From the NCBI GenBank assembly GCA_023336855.1, contig JAMBLK010000250.1, forward strand, positions 1 through 16,161: 16,161 nt of DNA. Reading direction: 5' to 3'. Every line of letters begins with the position of its first letter. Position 1 is the first letter of the stretch. The translations under genes were made by a program, and so were the position numbers. Below are positions 1-7,513 of the stretch, piece by piece. The notes below the pieces were generated by a model. The model made no database searches and was not told the DNA's origin. It saw only the letters and a list, made by a program, of their open reading frames with translations. This stretch comes from Actinomycetes bacterium. GTDB taxonomy: Bacteria > Actinomycetota > Acidimicrobiia > Spongiisociales > UBA5794.

Positions 1-873
1 CTACTCCTCATCCGCTGAGCGGAGGAACTTCTCTACTTCTGCGCCGATCTCGTCGGGGGACGGGATGTCATCGAAAGAGAACACTGGTGTCGGCTCGTCC
101 TGCTCATCCTGCCTGTCCTGCATCTGCTCGAGGCGCTCCACGTACTCTTTCGCGTCGGCTCGCTCTTCGAGATCACGATCGATCTCCTCGAGTTGGGCCG
201 CGGCCTTCTCCGCCAGGTCCGCGATCGGAAACTCGACTCCGATCTGGGCGCCGACGCGCTCCATCAGGCGCAACACGCCGGGATGGAAGGGACTCTGGAG
301 GTAGTGAGGGGTCTGTACCCAGTATCCGATGGCCGGGACGCCGGCGTCTGCGATCGCCTGTCGGAGCACGCTGACTGCCGCGCCAGGCACCACGAGATCG
401 TTCGGCAGAACCTCGTCTCCTTCGCGAAGCATCCCGGGATCCGACGTCGTGCACACGACCCTGACCGGACGCGTGTGCGGCACCGGAGCCGGTACGGCAC
501 CGAGCGTCACGAACCGGCTCACGTCGTACCGATCGGCGAGTTCGACGAACTCGCGTGTCAGCTGCTGCCATCGGAAGTCCGGCTCGTTCCCGGTGGCGAT
601 GAGGAGATCGACCCCGTCGATCGTGCGATGAACGATCTCGAGGCGCGGCCAAGATATCTCCGTCAATTCACCCGAAGAGAAGTTCAATATGGGCCGGGAC
701 GACCGGTAGTCGAAGAGTTCATCCGGTTCGAACGCGGCGACCACGTCGCCGTCTTCGGCGATGATCTCGATGGCATCGGTCCCGACCGACGCCGCATCCA
801 CCCATCCGGACATCGCGAGCAACATGATCGGTCGGTCGAGATCGAGATCGTGGGCGAAGGAGAGCAGGTTCAT
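1..873 (-). CDS. PAC2-family protein (proteasome assembly chaperone-like)
   Basis: About 290 residues resembling the actinobacterial PAC2 family, named after a eukaryotic proteasome assembly chaperone; its bacterial role is not established. Family-like features are an N-terminal segment GWVDAASVG (about residues 19-27) followed by an ELFDYRSSRP block, a central ATGNEPDFRW block, and GYWVQTPHYL near two thirds of the length. The C-terminal 70 or so residues are highly charged (Glu/Asp/Arg/Gln) and probably form a helix or coiled coil, as is common in bacterial members. The stop codon is at the window edge, so the gene is complete. I chose the ATG at 873; an in-frame TTG at 879 is possible, and neither has a strong Shine-Dalgarno. 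It lies 29 bases after the oxidoreductase gene on the same strand, so the two are probably co-transcribed. Family call is fairly sure, function is not. Confidence 0.85.
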   Translation of the reverse strand: MNLLSFAHDLDLDRPIMLLAMSGWVDAASVGTDAIEIIAEDGDVVAAFEPDELFDYRSSRPILNFSSGELTEISWPRLEIVHRTIDGVDLLIATGNEPDFRWQQLTREFVELADRYDVSRFVTLGAVPAPVPHTRPVRVVCTTSDPGMLREGDEVLPNDLVVPGAAVSVLRQAIADAGVPAIGYWVQTPHYLQSPFHPGVLRLMERVGAQIGVEFPIADLAEKAAAQLEEIDRDLEERADAKEYVERLEQMQDRQDEQDEPTPVFSFDDIPSPDEIGAEVEKFLRSADEE

Positions 874-902
874 GGACAACGACGATACTCAGCCATCGGT
901 CA

Positions 903-2723
903 TCATGCGGTCGGGATGCCGGACTCGGCGGCCCGCCGGTCCATCTTCTCGATCACCCGCAGCCGTAGCTCGTCGAAGAACTCCGGTGTGATGAACACTT
1001 CACCGCCTCCACTCCCCATGGGTCCGTGCGCCTCGGAAGGGAGGCGATAGTCATCAACGTCGAACCCTTGCCGACGCTCATTGGCATATCCACGCAATTG
1101 CGTTCTCATCGCCACGCGGGCGAGGTCGTCGCCGGTAACGTCAAGCCCGGTAGCCATCCGCAATGCCTCGGCCTCGAGTTCGGGGCTCATGTTCGCAAAC
1201 TTGCAGAGACCGGTGATGTCGTCCAGGAGATACATCGGACCGGTCTCGGTGATCGCGTCGACCCAGTAGTCGAGGTCCGTCTGCCGCTCGGTCAAGTAGA
1301 GCATGAACGTGCGCAACGACATGTGCCCGCCAGCGAGCGCCCATGGAAAGCCCGGATTGGTGTGCGGCTCGTACGCCGGATACTCGACCCCTTTGGAGTG
1401 CATGGCGTAGCCGTCCTCGCCGGTTCGGTCCGCGATCCTCTTGACCCCCATGCCGATCTCGGGGAGAAGGCCCGCGGCAACCGCGCGAATCGCTTCTGCT
1501 GCACCGTCGAAGTCACCGAAGCTCAGGCCGTTCACGAGATCTGCATTGTTCCGCCGGTTGTAGTCCATCACGTATCCGAGCGTCACACCGAGAGAGATCG
1601 CGTCCATCCCCATCTCATCGTTGAGCTTGATGAGCGTCAGCACCGCGTTGGGCTCATAGATCCCGAGGTTCGAACCGAGCAGCGCGATCGGTTCGTAGTC
1701 GACCTTTCCGCGGAAAGCCCCGGCCCCACCGGCGGCGTCTTCGTCGTAGACGTTCTTGTGACAACGGATTCCACAGAGGTAGCAGCCCTCCGCTTTGACG
1801 ACGTACGGCCCTGCCTCGACGCTCGGCCGATGGAGTGCGACTGCATCGCTCGAGCCGGTCGGCGCGAAGTTGAACTCGGGGAGGGCTCGCTCCTCATGCA
1901 TCCACTTCACGTTCCTCCAGGTGCCGCCGCGGTCACCTTCGAGGTCACGGTATCGGGCACTCCCCGGCCCTGTATTGATCTCCCGATTGATATCACGGAG
2001 CCCACGCACTCGCCCCGGATCGGACCCGTCCGCGGCGATCGCCCAGAGGTTCTTCGAACCCATGACGCCGCCGTAACCGCCGCGACCACAGAATCGGGCC
2101 TTGGGATCCCCCGTCTCGAATTGGTTGTCGGTCGAGAGAGCGATCGCGGCGTAGCGAACCGCTTCAAAGTGCTCACCCGCAGGTCCGATGGCCGCAAAGT
2201 GGGCGTCGGGGTACCGGCCGTGCAGATCCTGGATCCGCTCGTTGACGGTAAGTCCCGACAGGTCGGACGCATCGAGGAACTCAAAGCGCGCACGACCTTC
2301 ATCGGCCCCCGGTGCAATTCGGAGAAGCGCGGGACACTTCGCTCTCCCGGTGAAGATCACCTCATCGATCCCAAGGCCACGCAGCTTCGTCCCGAAGTGC
2401 CCGCTCCCTGCACTCCACATCAAACCCGGTGCTCCGCTGTCGGAGACCTTCAACGGAGAGTATCCGTGGAAGAACGTCCGCAGCCCCGTCATGACACGGG
2501 TGCCACTCAACAGACCGAGGTTCATGATGAGCGGTGAGGACGGGGCATACGGGTCGTCGACGTCGACATCGGCAAGCAGCTTGGTCGCCCTGGCGATGCC
2601 GCCGAGCGCATCCTCGAGATCTTCGCTCTGCACCGGCTCGAATCGGACCGTCTGATCGGTCAGATCAACGTGATACCGATTCACCACCACCGCGGTCGGC
2701 TGGATCAGCATCGGTGCCTGCAT
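903..2723 (-). CDS. Aldehyde:ferredoxin oxidoreductase family protein (tungsten/molybdopterin enzyme)
   Basis: A 606-residue protein of the AOR family, whose members use a tungsten (rarely molybdenum) bis-pterin cofactor and one [4Fe-4S] cluster to oxidise aldehydes to acids with ferredoxin as acceptor, in the cytoplasm. The cluster motif CxxCxxxC is at residues 314, 317 and 321 and the fourth Cys at 507 (in TGLCKF), all four present. FAAIGPAGE near 177 and CGRGGYGGVMGSKNL near 212-226 are family blocks around the pterin site, and KGVEYPAYEP lies near 444. Length matches typical AORs (about 600-620). The start is ATG at 2723, with AAAGG about 10 bases upstream; a GTG at 2726 is the alternative. 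Substrate cannot be told: AOR, formaldehyde and glyceraldehyde-3-phosphate types share these motifs. No ferredoxin or pterin-synthesis gene is in the window. The PAC2 gene follows closely. Confidence 0.93.
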   Translation of the reverse strand: MQAPMLIQPTAVVVNRYHVDLTDQTVRFEPVQSEDLEDALGGIARATKLLADVDVDDPYAPSSPLIMNLGLLSGTRVMTGLRTFFHGYSPLKVSDSGAPGLMWSAGSGHFGTKLRGLGIDEVIFTGRAKCPALLRIAPGADEGRARFEFLDASDLSGLTVNERIQDLHGRYPDAHFAAIGPAGEHFEAVRYAAIALSTDNQFETGDPKARFCGRGGYGGVMGSKNLWAIAADGSDPGRVRGLRDINREINTGPGSARYRDLEGDRGGTWRNVKWMHEERALPEFNFAPTGSSDAVALHRPSVEAGPYVVKAEGCYLCGIRCHKNVYDEDAAGGAGAFRGKVDYEPIALLGSNLGIYEPNAVLTLIKLNDEMGMDAISLGVTLGYVMDYNRRNNADLVNGLSFGDFDGAAEAIRAVAAGLLPEIGMGVKRIADRTGEDGYAMHSKGVEYPAYEPHTNPGFPWALAGGHMSLRTFMLYLTERQTDLDYWVDAITETGPMYLLDDITGLCKFANMSPELEAEALRMATGLDVTGDDLARVAMRTQLRGYANERRQGFDVDDYRLPSEAHGPMGSGGGEVFITPEFFDELRLRVIEKMDRRAAESGIPTA

Positions 2724-2741
2724 CACGCATCATCCTTTCAA

Positions 2742-2758
2742 ACGATAGGGACATCGTA
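2742..2758 (-). promoter_or_regulatory. Candidate -10 elements for the oxidoreductase gene
   Basis: On the minus strand the hexamers TACGAT (2758-2753) and TATCGT (2747-2742) both fit TANNNT. The second would start transcription near 2735, giving a short leader that includes the AAAGG ribosome site before ATG 2723. No good -35 is seen. Confidence 0.3.
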
Positions 2759-2767
2759 GCGTGAGTC

Positions 2768-2780
2768 GGGCCGACGGCCC
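2768..2780 (-). terminator. GC-rich hairpin after bpa (possible weak terminator)
   Basis: GGGCC-GAC-GGCCC forms a perfect 5-bp stem with a 3-base loop, 15 bases past the bpa stop on the minus strand and before the oxidoreductase gene. No U-tract follows, so termination may be partial and readthrough into the oxidoreductase gene is possible. Confidence 0.35.
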
Positions 2781-2795
2781 CTGGATCGATGTGAT

Positions 2796-3305
2796 CTAAA
2801 GGTAGAGCCCCGGCTGTTCCTCATCGCTCGGCGCTTCGAGTGCCCGACGATGACTCATCTGCTCGAGTTGGGCCTGCGCCGACATCTGCTGTGACCACAG
2901 GGACGCCTGGATTCCGTGGAAGAGTCCTTCAAGCCACCCGACGAGCTGCGCCTGAGCGACCCGTATCTCCGGCTCGGTCGGGGTCTCACTCTCGAGCGGC
3001 ACGAAGATCGAATCGAGTTCCTCTTTGAGGTCGTCGGAGAGCACGTCCCTCAACTCGTCGATGGAACGGTGGTAGACGGCGAGAAGCCTCCGCCTCCCGA
3101 GATCATCCATACCCGATGCCCGGACCTCTTCGAGCATCGCCCTGGTCATCGAGGCGATCCTGATGAGTTTCGAAGGCTCGGTTACGAAGGTGCCTCCGCT
3201 CTCATCTCCTTCATCGACGGGAACATCGCCTGGAGCATCGACCACCTGCGGAGTGATGGACTCGTCGTCGTTCTGTGTGTCTTCCGACTCGGTCGTATCT
3301 GCCAT
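2796..3305 (-). CDS. bpa: Bacterial proteasome activator Bpa/PafE
   Basis: A 169-residue protein matching the Bpa/PafE (DUF2587) family. In mycobacteria this forms a dodecameric ATP-independent ring that opens the 20S proteasome gate and feeds it unfolded proteins. The N-terminal 45 residues are acidic and low in complexity. The conserved helical core runs from EPSKLIRIASMTRAMLEE through LVGWLEGLFHGIQASLW. The last residues GLYL carry the HbYX motif (Leu-Tyr-Leu) that docks into the 20S alpha ring; M. tuberculosis ends GQYL. Length is near the 174 residues of the mycobacterial protein. The start is placed at ATG 3305 because TACCAT lies 6 bases upstream, as in leaderless genes; an ATG at 3326 would add seven residues. 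The 20S subunit genes are not in the window. Family call is confident. Confidence 0.93.
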   Translation of the reverse strand: MADTTESEDTQNDDESITPQVVDAPGDVPVDEGDESGGTFVTEPSKLIRIASMTRAMLEEVRASGMDDLGRRRLLAVYHRSIDELRDVLSDDLKEELDSIFVPLESETPTEPEIRVAQAQLVGWLEGLFHGIQASLWSQQMSAQAQLEQMSHRRALEAPSDEEQPGLYL

Positions 3306-3317
3306 GCCCTCATGGTA
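3306..3317 (-). promoter_or_regulatory. bpa -10 element, leaderless type
   Basis: TACCAT (3317-3312) is followed by GAGGGC and then ATG 3305. The GAGGG is only one base from the start codon, too near to act as a ribosome site, so a leaderless transcript beginning at or next to the ATG is the simplest reading. Confidence 0.45.
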
Positions 3318-3344
3318 CGACGGCATGGCTCAACAAGAAACGAG

Positions 3345-3358
3345 TACGATCGCCGGTC
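3345..3358 (+). promoter_or_regulatory. Acylase -10 element, leaderless type
   Basis: TACGAT at 3345-3350 lies 8 bases before ATG 3359 and there is no Shine-Dalgarno in between. Only 53 bases separate this start from the bpa start on the other strand, so the two promoters overlap back to back. Confidence 0.4.
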
Positions 3359-5887
3359 ATGACCGATCCAGCAGCGCCGGGCGAAGGGCCGAAGCAGTCG
3401 CGCAGATGGTGGAAGATCGTGCTCGGCACCATCGTGGCCCTTCTCGTGATCGTGGTGCTCGGCGTGGCACTGTTCGGCCGTGTCTCTGTGAGGCGCGCGT
3501 TCCCGGACGTCGATGGAGAAGTCGCCATCGCCGGACTCGAGGCGAGCGTCGAGATCGTGCGCGACGACATGGGCATCGCTCACATCTATGCCGACAATCC
3601 GCATGACCTCTTCATTGCGCAGGGATTCGTTCATGCCCAGGAGCGTTTCTGGCAGATGGACGTATGGCGTCACATCGGCGCTGGACGCCTGTCCGAGATG
3701 TTCGGCGATTCTCAGGTGGAGACCGATACGTTTCTGCGGACCCTCGGCTGGCACGACGTTGCCACGGCACAGCTCGCTGCCGCGACACCCGCTGACCTCG
3801 AGGTCATGGAGGCCTACTCGGAGGGCGTGAACGCCTACCTCGCCACCCAATCCCCAAGCGACCTGAGTTTCGAGTACACGATCCTCGAGCTCCTGAACCA
3901 CGGCTACGACCCGGAGCCGTGGAATCCTCTCGACACGCTGACATGGGGCATCGCGATGGCATGGGACCTTCGCGGCAACATGGATGCTGAGATCGAGCGA
4001 GCCATGCTGCTCGGAACACTCAGCGAAGAGCAGGTCTTTCAGCTTTTCCCGCCGTACCCGGGTGACCTCAATCCATACATCGTGCCGGCCGGCACCAACG
4101 ACTCGGTGCCAGCTGCATCCTTGCGAGTGACCCCCGGGATCCGTACTGCCCTCGCCTCGGTCCAGGCGAAGCTCGATCTCGTCGCGGCGCTCGGCGCCGG
4201 CGACCCGGAGGCCGGCATCGGCTCCAACTCGTGGGTCGTATCCGGGGAACACACCGATACCGGCGCACCGATCCTCGCCAACGACCCTCACCTCGCGATC
4301 CAGATGCCCTCGATCTGGTACCAGAACGGCCTCCACTGCACCGAGGTGTCGGAGGCGTGCCCGTTCGACGTAGCCGGCTTCTCATTCGCCGGGGTGCCGG
4401 GTGTCATCATCGGACACAACGCCAACATGGCGTGGGGAATCACCAACCTGGGACCGGACGTCCAGGACCTCTTCGTGGAGAGGATCAATCCCGACAACCC
4501 GAATCAGTACGAGGTCAACGGCGCCTGGGTCGACATGGACGTCCACGAAGAAACGATCAACGTCGCAGGCGGCAACCCCATCACCATCGAGGTCAAGGCC
4601 ACCAGACACGGCCCCATCATCTCGGATGCCTACGGAGACCTGGAGGAGTTCACGGATTCAGGCATCGAAACGCCAGAACCGTACGCGATCGCTCTCCGTT
4701 GGACGGCGCTCGACACGAATCCCGGGGTCGTTGAGGCGTTCATGGGACTCGACACGGCCGCCAACTTCGACGACTTCCGCACGGCGCTGCGATCGTTCGC
4801 CGTTCCCTCGCAGAACGTCGTGTACGCCGACATCGAGGGCAACATCGGCTACCAGTCGCCGGGCCGAATCCCGATCCGGGCGAACGGCGACGGAACCCTC
4901 CCCGTACCCGGCTGGACGGATGAGTACGAGTGGATCGGCTTCATCCCGTTCGACGAGCTCCCCCGGTCCTTCAATCCGGACAGCGGCTACATCGTGACGG
5001 CGAACAACGCTGTCGTGGACGATGACTACCCGTACATGCTCACGTACGACTGGAACTTCGGCTACCGCGCACGGCGGATCGTCGATCTCGTCGGCTCGAA
5101 CAGTGGCATCGGTCTCGATGAGCATGCCTCGATCCAGTTCGATTCCTACAGCCTCAACGCCGAGCAGGTCATCCCGTATCTCGCCGGCGTCACATCCCCG
5201 GTCAACGAGGTCTTGGCGACGTGGGATCTCGGCAACCAGGTCGACTCCGCCGGTGCCGCCGCATTCAACGCCGTCTGGGCACGGATCATGGAGTTCACCT
5301 TCCACGACGACCTGCCGGAGGACTACTGGCCGAACGGTGCCGGACGCTGGTTCTACGTCGTCGGACAGATGCTCGAGAACCCCGACGATCCGTTCTGGGA
5401 CGACCAGACAACGGCTGAGACTGAGGACCGCGATACGATTCTCCAGCGTTCGGTCGACGCTGCCTACGATGATCTCAAGGGATGGTTCGGCGATGACCCG
5501 ACGGGCTGGAACTGGGGAGAGATGCACGGCTCTGTGTTCCGCAACCAGACGCTCGGCGAAACCGGGATCGGCGTGATCGATGACCGTTTCAACAGGGGTC
5601 CGTACGAGACGTCCGGTGGTTCCGACCTCGTCAACGCGACCGGGTGGACGGCCTACGAGGGATTCGAGACCGACTGGCTCCCATCGATGAGGATGCTCGT
5701 CGATCTCGGTGATCTCTCGCGTTCGCTCAGCACACATACGACCGGCCAGTCGGGACACACGGATCACCCCCACTACGACGACATGATCCCCCTCTGGCTC
5801 GCAGGCGAGTACTCCCCCATGAACTGGACCCGAGCACAGGTCGACGCAGCAACCGAGTCGGTACAGACACTCGTACCGGGCCCTTGA
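3359..5887 (+). CDS. Penicillin acylase family protein (S45 Ntn hydrolase), membrane-anchored
   Basis: An 842-residue N-terminal-nucleophile hydrolase of the penicillin/acyl-homoserine-lactone acylase family, which cleaves amide bonds of acylated compounds after self-processing into two chains. A single hydrophobic helix at about residues 20-39 after RRWWK suggests an uncleaved anchor with the enzyme outside the membrane. The alpha-chain block RDDMGIAHIYADNPHDLFIA is followed by GFVHAQERFWQMD. The processing site is G/SNSW, making Ser289 the predicted nucleophile (codon at 4223-4225). TRHGPIIS and, later, TANNAVVDDDYPYMLTYDW are the usual beta-chain blocks around the oxyanion Asn. The open frame extends upstream to 3275, but the ATG at 3359 fits the anchor and the -10 element. 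Substrate is unknown: beta-lactam, AHL and peptide or polyamine acylases share this fold. It ends 8 bases from the convergent RelE gene. Confidence 0.93.
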   Translation: MTDPAAPGEGPKQSRRWWKIVLGTIVALLVIVVLGVALFGRVSVRRAFPDVDGEVAIAGLEASVEIVRDDMGIAHIYADNPHDLFIAQGFVHAQERFWQMDVWRHIGAGRLSEMFGDSQVETDTFLRTLGWHDVATAQLAAATPADLEVMEAYSEGVNAYLATQSPSDLSFEYTILELLNHGYDPEPWNPLDTLTWGIAMAWDLRGNMDAEIERAMLLGTLSEEQVFQLFPPYPGDLNPYIVPAGTNDSVPAASLRVTPGIRTALASVQAKLDLVAALGAGDPEAGIGSNSWVVSGEHTDTGAPILANDPHLAIQMPSIWYQNGLHCTEVSEACPFDVAGFSFAGVPGVIIGHNANMAWGITNLGPDVQDLFVERINPDNPNQYEVNGAWVDMDVHEETINVAGGNPITIEVKATRHGPIISDAYGDLEEFTDSGIETPEPYAIALRWTALDTNPGVVEAFMGLDTAANFDDFRTALRSFAVPSQNVVYADIEGNIGYQSPGRIPIRANGDGTLPVPGWTDEYEWIGFIPFDELPRSFNPDSGYIVTANNAVVDDDYPYMLTYDWNFGYRARRIVDLVGSNSGIGLDEHASIQFDSYSLNAEQVIPYLAGVTSPVNEVLATWDLGNQVDSAGAAAFNAVWARIMEFTFHDDLPEDYWPNGAGRWFYVVGQMLENPDDPFWDDQTTAETEDRDTILQRSVDAAYDDLKGWFGDDPTGWNWGEMHGSVFRNQTLGETGIGVIDDRFNRGPYETSGGSDLVNATGWTAYEGFETDWLPSMRMLVDLGDLSRSLSTHTTGQSGHTDHPHYDDMIPLWLAGEYSPMNWTRAQVDAATESVQTLVPGP

Positions 5888-5895
5888 TCGTCGGG

Positions 5896-5911
5896 CTATC
5901 GAGGTCGATAG
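5896..5911. terminator. Palindrome at the acylase/relE convergence
   Basis: CTATCGA-GG-TCGATAG is a perfect 7+7 dyad, which as RNA gives a 6-bp stem with loop AGGT. It includes the relE stop codon and begins 9 bases after the acylase stop. It is the only structure between the two convergent genes and could slow both polymerases. There is no U-tract on either side. Confidence 0.3.
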
Positions 5912-6171
5912 ACGTCGGCAGGGTGATCGATGTAGATCACACGGACGGTGTGGTCCTCGGCGCTGACCTCATAGACCACACGGTATGCGCCAACCCTGGC
6001 GGAGTGGAGTCCCGAGAGTTCCCCGCGTAGCGGTTTGCCAACCCGGCGGGGATTCTCGAGTAGCGGACCAAGGATGAAGTCGAGAACGGCGACGGCGATC
6101 TTGGAGGGAAGGCGGTCGACCGCACGCCGGGCGGGTCCGGCAACGACCAAGTCCCATGGCGCTCCGGTCAT
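5896..6171 (-). CDS. RelE/ParE-family toxin
   Basis: A 91-residue basic protein of the RelE/ParE superfamily. RelE toxins cut mRNA on the ribosome; ParE toxins poison gyrase. Family features are the opening W-x-L-V-x-x-x-A-x-R-A-x-x-x-L-P (residues 6-22), the KPLRGELSGLHSARVGAYRVVYEV block (about 46-69), and a closing VRVIYIDHPADVYR strand-helix typical of the RelE subgroup. The basic Arg residues in the central block are the likely catalytic or RNA-contact residues. Its ATG overlaps the antitoxin stop by four bases (ATGA), so the two proteins are translationally coupled, antitoxin first. It ends 8 bases from the acylase gene on the other strand. An mRNA interferase is more likely than a gyrase poison, but this is inference. 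Confidence 0.9.
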   Translation of the reverse strand: MTGAPWDLVVAGPARRAVDRLPSKIAVAVLDFILGPLLENPRRVGKPLRGELSGLHSARVGAYRVVYEVSAEDHTVRVIYIDHPADVYRPR

Positions 6172-6455
6172 GTCGCACCGGATTGGAGCCGATCGCGTAT
6201 CGCTTCGATCTCATCCCGCGAAGCGAGATCACCCGCGACTATGGCGGCCCTTCCTTGCTCGATCTGGCGCACCGCGGCAGGGTCGGAGAGGATGGCCACT
6301 GTCTCTTCGATCGCTTCGATGTCGTCGATACTCACAAGAACAACCACCGGACGGCCGTTGCGCGTGACCGTCACCCGCTCGTGAGTAGTGTCGATCTCGT
6401 CGACGACCTCGGAGAGCTTGGCCTTGACTTCGGACAGGGAGAGCACTTTTGGCAT
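6168..6455 (-). CDS. Phd/YefM-family antitoxin
   Basis: A 95-residue antitoxin of the Phd/YefM type, which neutralises RelE/Doc-type toxins and represses its own operon as a dimer. The N-terminal DNA-binding fold is visible as MPKVLSLSEVKAKLSEVVDEI followed by the strand pair RVTVTRNGRPVVVLVSIDDIEAIEE (about residues 27-51). The C-terminal 45 residues, with QIEQGRAAIVAGDLASRDEI, are the toxin-binding part, flexible and protease-prone in relatives. The start ATG at 6455 sits 7 bases from a TAGAAT -10 element, so the message is probably leaderless. The toxin gene overlaps its 3' end by four bases. With its own promoter, the pair is a complete type II module inserted between housekeeping-type genes. 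Confidence 0.92.
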   Translation of the reverse strand: MPKVLSLSEVKAKLSEVVDEIDTTHERVTVTRNGRPVVVLVSIDDIEAIEETVAILSDPAAVRQIEQGRAAIVAGDLASRDEIEAIRDRLQSGAT

Positions 6456-6490
6456 GACTATAATTCTAGTCTGATTCGAGGAAGGGTCAA
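6456..6490 (-). promoter_or_regulatory. Promoter and dyad operator of the phd-relE operon
   Basis: On the minus strand TTGACC (6490-6485) and TAGAAT (6468-6463) are separated by 16 bases, the best sigma-70-type promoter in the window. The predicted start point is at or one base before ATG 6455. The dyad GACTA-TAATTC-TAGTC (6456-6471) covers the -10 and start point, the place where a Phd dimer would bind for autorepression. Confidence 0.65.
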
Positions 6491-6536
6491 CCCCCTTGCG
6501 GAGTCCGGACCCCGATGCACGCGTCCTGTTCCCGGC

Positions 6537-7508
6537 CTACACGAACGCGTAGACGACGAACGCGACGAACGCGACCAGCAGGATCCCGCCTTCGGTGCGA
6601 TTGATGCGCTTCCCGGTGAGAGCGAACGCGCCGGCGACGAAGACGATCCCGACCATGATCGCGAGCAGAGGAACGGTGATGGCACTCAGTTCTCCCGGCC
6701 CGAGGATTGCTGCGAGTCCGACGACTCCCAAAGAGTTGAAGATGTTCGATCCGAGAACGTTCCCCAGAACCAACTCCGGTTCCCGGTTGCGAGCGGCAGC
6801 GATGCCCGCCGCGAGTTCGGGGAGGCTCGTGCCCACGCCGGTGATCAGACCGAGAAACAGGGTCGAGAGTCCGAAGTGCACTCCGACACCGATGACGCCG
6901 TCGAGCAGGAAGTCCGCAGCGATGATCGTCACGATCAACGCGCCGACACCGATGAGGATCTCCTTGCCCACTTCTTTGCGCCACCAGTGGATGTCCGCCA
7001 GACTGGCGGCGTCGAACGACTCGCCTTCGCCATCGATCGGGTCGGACACGGCATCCGGATCACTGCTCGACCATCGGATCATGAGCCAGATCGCTACACC
7101 GAGAAGGCCGAGCAGTAGGAAGCCCTCCCAGGCGTCGAGCCATCCGTTGGCCAGAAACGCTGCGAGAAGCGCGACGGACGCGAACATGAGGGCACCCTCA
7201 CGCTTGATGACCCGCCTTCTCGCAGCGATCGGGGTGATCAGTGCTGCCGCACCGAGCACGAGGGTCACGTTCGAGACATTCGAACTGACGACGTTCCCCA
7301 CCGCCAGGTCGAGTTCACCTTCTAACGCGGCGAGCGCCGAGACGACGAACTCCGGAACTGACGTACCGAAACCGACGACGACGGCACCGATGAAGATCAC
7401 GGACACGCCGAAGGCGTGCGAGATCCGCACTGCCGACTTTGCGAGTCGGTCGGCCGCGTAGATGAGAGCGATCAGCCCGCCGATGATCCTGAGAACGTCG
7501 AGTAGCAC
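6537..7508 (-). CDS. Calcium/sodium antiporter (CaCA family, YrbG-like)
   Basis: A 323-residue inner-membrane cation/Ca2+ exchanger with about ten hydrophobic helices. The two inverted alpha-repeats that form the ion site are clear: GFGTSVPE (46-53) with GNVVSSNVSN (71-80), and GVGTSLPE (224-231) with GNVLGSNIFN (249-258). The two Glu residues of the TSxPE motifs bind the ion. A hydrophilic acidic loop (about 147-180) separates the halves, and the length is normal for the bacterial branch. The open frame runs far upstream, but GTG 7508 has GGAAAGG five bases before it, and everything upstream is hydrophilic and overlaps the divergent promoter region; TTG 7511 and ATG 7565 are less likely. It is divergent from nhaA, which suggests joint use in salt or pH stress. 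Exact ion preference (Ca2+/Na+ or K+) cannot be read. Confidence 0.92.
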   Translation of the reverse strand: MLLDVLRIIGGLIALIYAADRLAKSAVRISHAFGVSVIFIGAVVVGFGTSVPEFVVSALAALEGELDLAVGNVVSSNVSNVTLVLGAAALITPIAARRRVIKREGALMFASVALLAAFLANGWLDAWEGFLLLGLLGVAIWLMIRWSSSDPDAVSDPIDGEGESFDAASLADIHWWRKEVGKEILIGVGALIVTIIAADFLLDGVIGVGVHFGLSTLFLGLITGVGTSLPELAAGIAAARNREPELVLGNVLGSNIFNSLGVVGLAAILGPGELSAITVPLLAIMVGIVFVAGAFALTGKRINRTEGGILLVAFVAFVVYAFV

Positions 7509-7513
7509 CAATA

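Noticed and set aside
193..1050. 285-codon plus-strand open frame opposite the PAC2 gene
   Set aside because: Shadow of the PAC2 frame; low-complexity Arg/His/Asp-rich product and no ribosome site.
1026..2537. 503-codon open frame on the plus strand opposite the oxidoreductase gene
   Set aside because: It mirrors the AOR gene, which has clear family motifs in its own frame; the plus-strand translation is rich in Arg/Val/Pro without any recognisable motif, as expected of a GC-rich shadow frame.
3182..4336. 384-codon minus-strand frame covering the starts of bpa and the acylase
   Set aside because: It overlaps two well-supported genes and has no family resemblance.
4658..5773. 371-codon minus-strand frame inside the acylase gene
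   Set aside because: Antisense shadow; the acylase frame is conserved across the same stretch.
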